From: Mucilaginibacter_A sp965201005
GTDB taxonomy: Bacteria > Bacteroidota > Bacteroidia > Sphingobacteriales > Sphingobacteriaceae
DNA length: 64,000 nucleotides
NCBI RefSeq assembly: GCF_965201005.1
Contig: NZ_OZ241747.1
Span: 620,001 to 684,000, forward strand
Reading direction: 5' to 3'
Part shown: in pieces, positions 60,760-64,000 of the stretch
Numbering within the stretch: position 1 is the first letter of the stretch
Layout of the letters: each line of letters starts with the position of its first letter
Program-made: the position numbers and the translations under genes
Notes under the pieces: generated by a model
Told to the model about the DNA's origin: nothing
Seen by the model: the letters and a program-made list of their open reading frames with translations, nothing else
The model's database searches: none

Positions 60760-61448
60760 TGAGTAAAGAAACAAAAATTGCGCTGGTTGAAGATGATGAA
60801 AACCTGCGTTTCCTGGTTGCCGAACGCTTAGAAGCAGAAGGATATACAGTTTTAGAAGCTGCAGATGGCTTAACTGCCGAGAAGATGATTTTGGAAGAGC
60901 AACCGGATATTGTTTTGCTGGATTGGATGCTGCCCGGCAAGCAAGGCGCAGATGTTTGCCAGGAAATCCGAAGCAAAGGTTATGATAATGTAGTGATCAT
61001 GATTACCGCTAAAGAGCAGGATGTGGATAAAATTGAAGCTTACAACGTTGGTGTTTCTGATTATGTAACCAAACCTTTCAACATGGATGTGCTCACGGCT
61101 TTGATTGAAAACAAGGTAAAGTACAAGTTGAGCAATGATAAATCGGAAGCGTATAAGTTTTCCAACATGGAACATCAGCCCAATACACATACGCTGATTA
61201 AAGCCGGCCGGAAAGTTGAATTGACGATTTTAGAAAACCGGATATTGCTCTATTTTTTGAAAAACCGCAACAAAGTAATCCATCGCGAAGAGTTGATGAT
61301 GGAAGTTTGGGGTTACAATGCCGATGTAAATACCCGCACGTTGGACATGCACATTGTACGCTTACGCAAGAAAATTGAAGAAAACCCGGATTCTCCGCAA
61401 TTTTTACAAACCGTTAGAGGGATCGGTTATAAGTTTGTGCTGGAATGA
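60759..61448 (+). CDS. OmpR/PhoB-type response regulator
   Basis: This 229-residue protein has a receiver domain with the phospho-acceptor Asp55 in VLLDWMLPG, an acidic pair near EDDEN, Thr/Ser in IMITAKE and Lys in YVTKPF. A winged-helix DNA-binding domain follows (HREELMMEVWGYNADVNTRT, RGIGYKFVLE). It is the partner of the adjacent kinase. The 3' end overlaps the convergent MNT antitoxin gene by 22 bases. Confidence 0.95.
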   Translation: MSKETKIALVEDDENLRFLVAERLEAEGYTVLEAADGLTAEKMILEEQPDIVLLDWMLPGKQGADVCQEIRSKGYDNVVIMITAKEQDVDKIEAYNVGVSDYVTKPFNMDVLTALIENKVKYKLSNDKSEAYKFSNMEHQPNTHTLIKAGRKVELTILENRILLYFLKNRNKVIHREELMMEVWGYNADVNTRTLDMHIVRLRKKIEENPDSPQFLQTVRGIGYKFVLE

Positions 61449-61765
61449 TTTTCTTGTAAAATCTTTTTACTGTAAAAAATCTTTCCAACCCGATTGATAT
61501 GTTCTTCTAAATCAGAAGATTTTAACTGGTTGAATATAGAAATATCGAATAAATAAGGCATATTCAAATCATCAATATCCCAATATATCTTAGATCGAAT
61601 CTGATCAGTTAACTTTTTTCCTATTAATGTTATATCAATGTCTGATCCATTTCGATAGTTTCCTTTCGCACGTGAACCATAAATAATTACTTCTTCTACT
61701 TCTGAATGTTTTATAAATACAGAATTGATTTTTGTTATTGTTTCTGGTTTTAATCCAAATTTCAT
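61427..61765 (-). CDS. MNT-type nucleotidyltransferase-domain protein (probable antitoxin)
   Basis: This 112-residue minimal nucleotidyltransferase has the signature GSRAKGNYRNGSDIDITL (Gly30-Ser31 ... Asp42, Asp44). Proteins of this type act as antitoxins to HEPN toxins, some by adding AMP to the toxin. It follows the HEPN gene with a 4-base overlap, as expected for one pair. Its 3' end overlaps the response regulator gene on the other strand. Confidence 0.87.
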   Translation of the reverse strand: MKFGLKPETITKINSVFIKHSEVEEVIIYGSRAKGNYRNGSDIDITLIGKKLTDQIRSKIYWDIDDLNMPYLFDISIFNQLKSSDLEEHINRVGKIFYSKKILQENHSSTNL

Positions 61766-62172
61766 AGTAGCGGTTTCATTTTATTATAAAATTCTTCAAA
61801 CAAGGGGAAATAGAGTTTTACAATTTTTTTATATTCTACTTCCAGAATATTTTCGTGATAGGTATGTACTGTTTTGTTACGGCTTTCTATCATGTCCATC
61901 CAAATTTGGCCGTCGCTGATAAGTGCTTTATTAAAAGCTTCCTTAGTGACACTTCTTGGTCCTAAAACGTTTTGAAACCCTTCATATTCTAAAAAGTCTT
62001 TCATCACTTTCCAAGCCAGCTCATGTGTAAATTCAAATCGTTGGGTTATGCCTTCTTTAATAATATCAATCGGGTTTTCGCCATTGTTTTCTATGGCTTC
62101 TGTAAGTTGCCCTAATGCTTTTTCATAGTTTGCAAAACGTTGTTGCCACCTTATGTCCTTTGATTTTTCCAT
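61762..62172 (-). CDS. HEPN-domain protein, HI0074 type (probable toxin)
   Basis: This 136-residue all-helical protein is of the nucleotidyltransferase-substrate-binding (HI0074) type. The RNase-type HEPN motif Rx4H is present as Arg98-His103 in ESRNKTVHTYHE. Helices include FANYEKALGQLTEAIE and RFEFTHELAWKVMKDFLEYEG. ATG 62172 is chosen; a longer frame from a GTG at 62220 would read through the repeat copy and adds no family sequence. The pair HEPN/MNT is a toxin-antitoxin-type module. Confidence 0.87.
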   Translation of the reverse strand: MEKSKDIRWQQRFANYEKALGQLTEAIENNGENPIDIIKEGITQRFEFTHELAWKVMKDFLEYEGFQNVLGPRSVTKEAFNKALISDGQIWMDMIESRNKTVHTYHENILEVEYKKIVKLYFPLFEEFYNKMKPLL

Positions 62173-62204
62173 ATATATTTTTGAAGCTGTTTTCTTTCTG
62201 ATAA

Positions 62205-62229
62205 ATGCTTCTTTTATCACCTAAAAAAC
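62205..62229 (+). repeat. Iterated motif between UbiA-family and HEPN genes
   Basis: ATGCTTCTTTTA (62205-62216) carries tail TCACCTAAAAAAC. The tail contains the UbiA-family stop codon (62221-62223). Confidence 0.9.
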
Positions 62230-63099
62230 TTTGTTGAACATGAGCATCAGCAGATATTGCAAAATCAAAACGCCATCTACATAAAAAAAATAAAAATATT
62301 CGTTTTTTTCAAACTTGGATCGAAAAATCAGCCAGCCCGCCAATAAAATTGTAATGGTCAAGGCGTAGAAGTTGGGGTTAAAATCCTGATCCCGGAACAA
62401 AAACATTAAAATCAGGTAGCCAACCAGCAAAAACTGACATAACAGGTAAGCGTTTTTTTCCCCAAAAACCACCGGAATTGTTTTTAAACCAAGTTTATGG
62501 TCTTGAAACAGGTCGCGGATGTCAAATGGAATGGCCATCGCGGTAATAAATAAAAATCTTTTGGCCGATAAAAGAAGTATGTCCGCATCCGTAATTTTAA
62601 TATGATAAAGATGTTCGGCTTCAAAAACAGGCAAAAGTACTACGCTTAACGCCCATGTTGCACCGATCAGCAATAATTTCAAACCCGGAATGTTGCGCAA
62701 ACCAAACTTTTGGTTTCCGATAGAAAACACAGGCAAGCCATAGCCGAACGATAAAACCGCCAAGCAAACCAGCAGTAATTTGGATTGATTTGATACCCAA
62801 AAAAACAGTGGTAAAAGAAGTATGGCCGAAGCTATGGTAATGCCGACCATCCATCGGTAACAGTCAAAAAACCAGCGTACCCTTTTAAATGGTGATTGTG
62901 CCGGAAATTTAGGCTTGCTTAATAAGATACTGAAATTATAAATGCAAAGTGTTGATAAAAACAGGATGGCCAATACCGGAAAAACAGGTTTTACATCAAG
63001 CAGCAGGAAAGTGACCAAAGCTTGCGCTACGGCGCACAAGGCCATGAAAGCGTTACTGAACAGCAAAGCATCAACAACAGAATAGGTTAGTTTCCTCAC
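62221..63099 (-). CDS. UbiA-superfamily prenyltransferase-like membrane protein
   Basis: This 292-residue protein has about eight membrane helices. The second aspartate motif is present as FDIRDLFQDHKLGLKTIPVVFG, while the first (NDxxDxxxD) is not recognisable: the equivalent region reads CIYNFSILLSKPKF. Catalysis is therefore uncertain; the product could belong to menaquinone, carotenoid or other isoprenoid pathways. Two GA-type repeat cores lie in the coding region, each encoding ILLL within a helix. Confidence 0.82.
   Translation of the reverse strand: MRKLTYSVVDALLFSNAFMALCAVAQALVTFLLLDVKPVFPVLAILFLSTLCIYNFSILLSKPKFPAQSPFKRVRWFFDCYRWMVGITIASAILLLPLFFWVSNQSKLLLVCLAVLSFGYGLPVFSIGNQKFGLRNIPGLKLLLIGATWALSVVLLPVFEAEHLYHIKITDADILLLSAKRFLFITAMAIPFDIRDLFQDHKLGLKTIPVVFGEKNAYLLCQFLLVGYLILMFLFRDQDFNPNFYALTITILLAGWLIFRSKFEKNEYFYFFYVDGVLILQYLLMLMFNKVF
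62568..62581 (+). repeat. Iterated motif in the UbiA-family gene (first)
   Basis: TAAAAGAAGTAT (62570-62581) encodes ILLLS on the gene strand. Confidence 0.85.
62810..62823 (+). repeat. Iterated motif in the UbiA-family gene (second)
   Basis: TAAAAGAAGTAT (62812-62823) encodes ILLLP on the gene strand. Near-matches follow at 62954-62967 (TAAAAACAGGAT) and 63430-63444 (TAAAAGAAGCTT). Confidence 0.85.
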
Positions 63100-63132
63100 G
63101 TAAAATTGAAAACCAAATATGCTGTTAATTGA

Positions 63133-64000
63133 TTAAGCATTTTTTGCCGGATGAGGATTTTTGCCTGATCTAAACTCAAAAATGGTAATTTCCGGCAAAA
63201 TACCAACGCGGCCGGGATAGCCCAGAAAACCATATCCTACATTTACATACAATTGCTGGTTGTTTTGCTGATAATGGCCTGCCCATTCTTTGTAAATGTA
63301 TTGTACAGGGCTCCACTGGAAATTTGGCAGGCGGACACCAAATTGCATGCCGTGCGTGTGGCCGGAAAACATCATGTCAACCTGCGGATATTGCGGCAAA
63401 ACCTGCGCCTGCCAATGCGAAGGATCATGTGATAAAAGAAGCTTTACCGGCAAATCATCCGTGTTTTTTGTTGCCAGATCCATGCGGCCGTATTTTGGGA
63501 ACCGGCTTAACGCGCCCCAGTTTTGAATGCCTAAAATCCCGATTTCTTCGCCGTCAACTTTCAAGCGGCGGTTTTCGTCCATTAACAAATCATAACCCAT
63601 GTTCTTGTGCACGGTAAGCATGTCCTTTAGGTTTTGCTGTTTTTCCTGGATAGAATTCCAAGTGTGATAATCGCCGTAATCATGGTTCCCCAAGGTAGAA
63701 AACACGCCGAGTGGTGCTTTCACTTTGGAAAAAATATCGGTATAATTTTTAACCTCGCTGGTTTGGCTATTTACCAAATCCCCGGTAAAGAAAATGAAAT
63801 CCGGGTTCTCTTTAAGCAACATCTCAACACCGCCTGAAACCGCTTTTTTGTTGTAAAAACTACCGGAATGGATGTCGGAAATCTGTCCCATCCTGATCCC
63901 GTCAAAAGCTTTGGGCAGTTTAGGCAGATAAATGGTTTGCCTGCGCACCCGATAATCATAAGCACCGGAAATGATGCCGTAAGAAAGTGAAGCTAAAGGC
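63133..64000 (-). CDS. Metallophosphoesterase, 5' end beyond the window
   Basis: At least 289 residues. The frame stays open to the right edge (SYGIISGAYDYRVRRQ), so the N-terminus is outside. Calcineurin-type motifs are present in order: GQISDIHSGSF (DxH), FTGDLVNS (GDxxN-like), LGNHDYGDY (GNHD), LLSHDPSHW and FSGHTHGMQFG (GHTH). It resembles YkuE/YaeI-type membrane-associated phosphoesterases, some of which act on UDP-diacylglucosamine or similar lipids; the substrate here is not shown. Confidence 0.9.
   Translation of the reverse strand, partial: PLASLSYGIISGAYDYRVRRQTIYLPKLPKAFDGIRMGQISDIHSGSFYNKKAVSGGVEMLLKENPDFIFFTGDLVNSQTSEVKNYTDIFSKVKAPLGVFSTLGNHDYGDYHTWNSIQEKQQNLKDMLTVHKNMGYDLLMDENRRLKVDGEEIGILGIQNWGALSRFPKYGRMDLATKNTDDLPVKLLLSHDPSHWQAQVLPQYPQVDMMFSGHTHGMQFGVRLPNFQWSPVQYIYKEWAGHYQQNNQQLYVNVGYGFLGYPGRVGILPEITIFEFRSGKNPHPAKNA

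Noticed and set aside
1..64000. CRISPR array or phage-defence island
   Set aside because: The repeats are dispersed, not clustered with spacers. No cas, restriction, recombinase or phage structural genes were found; the HEPN/MNT pair is the only defence-like module.
1..64000. tRNA or rRNA genes
   Set aside because: No cloverleaf with a TTCGA-type T arm or rRNA-like conserved block was recognised by eye. A covariance-model scan would be needed to exclude them fully.

Overview
The window looks like chromosome of a free-living, aerobic member of the Bacteroidota, most likely a Sphingobacteriaceae relative (Pedobacter/Mucilaginibacter type; this placement is inference). Evidence is the alternative complex III plus aa3-type oxidase operon, families typical of the phylum (DUF4286, DUF2461, DUF4369-TlpA thioredoxin, PA2169 and deoxyhypusine-synthase-like proteins), TAnnTTTG promoter boxes and weak Shine-Dalgarno sequences. 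No tRNA, rRNA, CRISPR array, insertion sequence or prophage was recognised.

Layout. 0-9.7 kb: the 3' end of an unknown gene, a degenerate arginase-fold protein, a TlpA-like thioredoxin, a DinB protein, purD, secA, a SPOR protein and an M20 amidohydrolase. 9.8-18 kb: mostly small secreted or membrane proteins of unknown role, a GNAT acetyltransferase and asnS. 18-29.2 kb: surface-glycan genes (a two-domain glycosyltransferase, a GT9 heptosyltransferase, hldE, a GT1 enzyme), a PEBP protein, two short-chain dehydrogenases, and an AraC regulator beside a Tet(X)-like flavin monooxygenase. 29.2-36.6 kb: a 59-aa gene, pgi, prfB with its programmed +1 frameshift, a SirB1-like protein, a methyltransferase, a BamA/TamA-like porin and a deoxyhypusine-synthase-like protein. 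36.9-53.5 kb: one long respiratory run, actABCDEF, coxBA, ctaA, ctaB, two subunit-III-like genes, subunit IV, sco, DUF420 and a small CxxC protein. It should move electrons from menaquinol through the Act complex to a cytochrome c oxidase and supply its haem A and copper assembly. 53.6-64 kb: DUF2461, rfbC, DUF4286, a TPR protein, an operon of an S9-peptidase-like lipoprotein with a histidine kinase and response regulator, a HEPN/MNT toxin-antitoxin-type pair, a UbiA-family protein and a truncated metallophosphoesterase.

Most unusual signal. A 12-base core occurs at least 51 times by hand count on both strands: TAAAAGAAGCAT with the variants AAGTAT, AACAGCAT and AACAGTAT at its end. That is about once per 1.25 kb, where chance predicts far less than one. 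It often carries a second conserved block (about AAATTTAGG) a few bases upstream of the core. It sits at gene 3' ends, in inverted pairs forming AT-rich hairpins, and inside protein genes in several reading frames on both strands. The two arms of a pair always share the same internal dinucleotide (GA or AC). It behaves like a highly iterated signal of the uptake-sequence, terminator or REP class, and I do not recognise it as a described element. It is nearly absent from the AT-rich respiratory block at about 38-53 kb.
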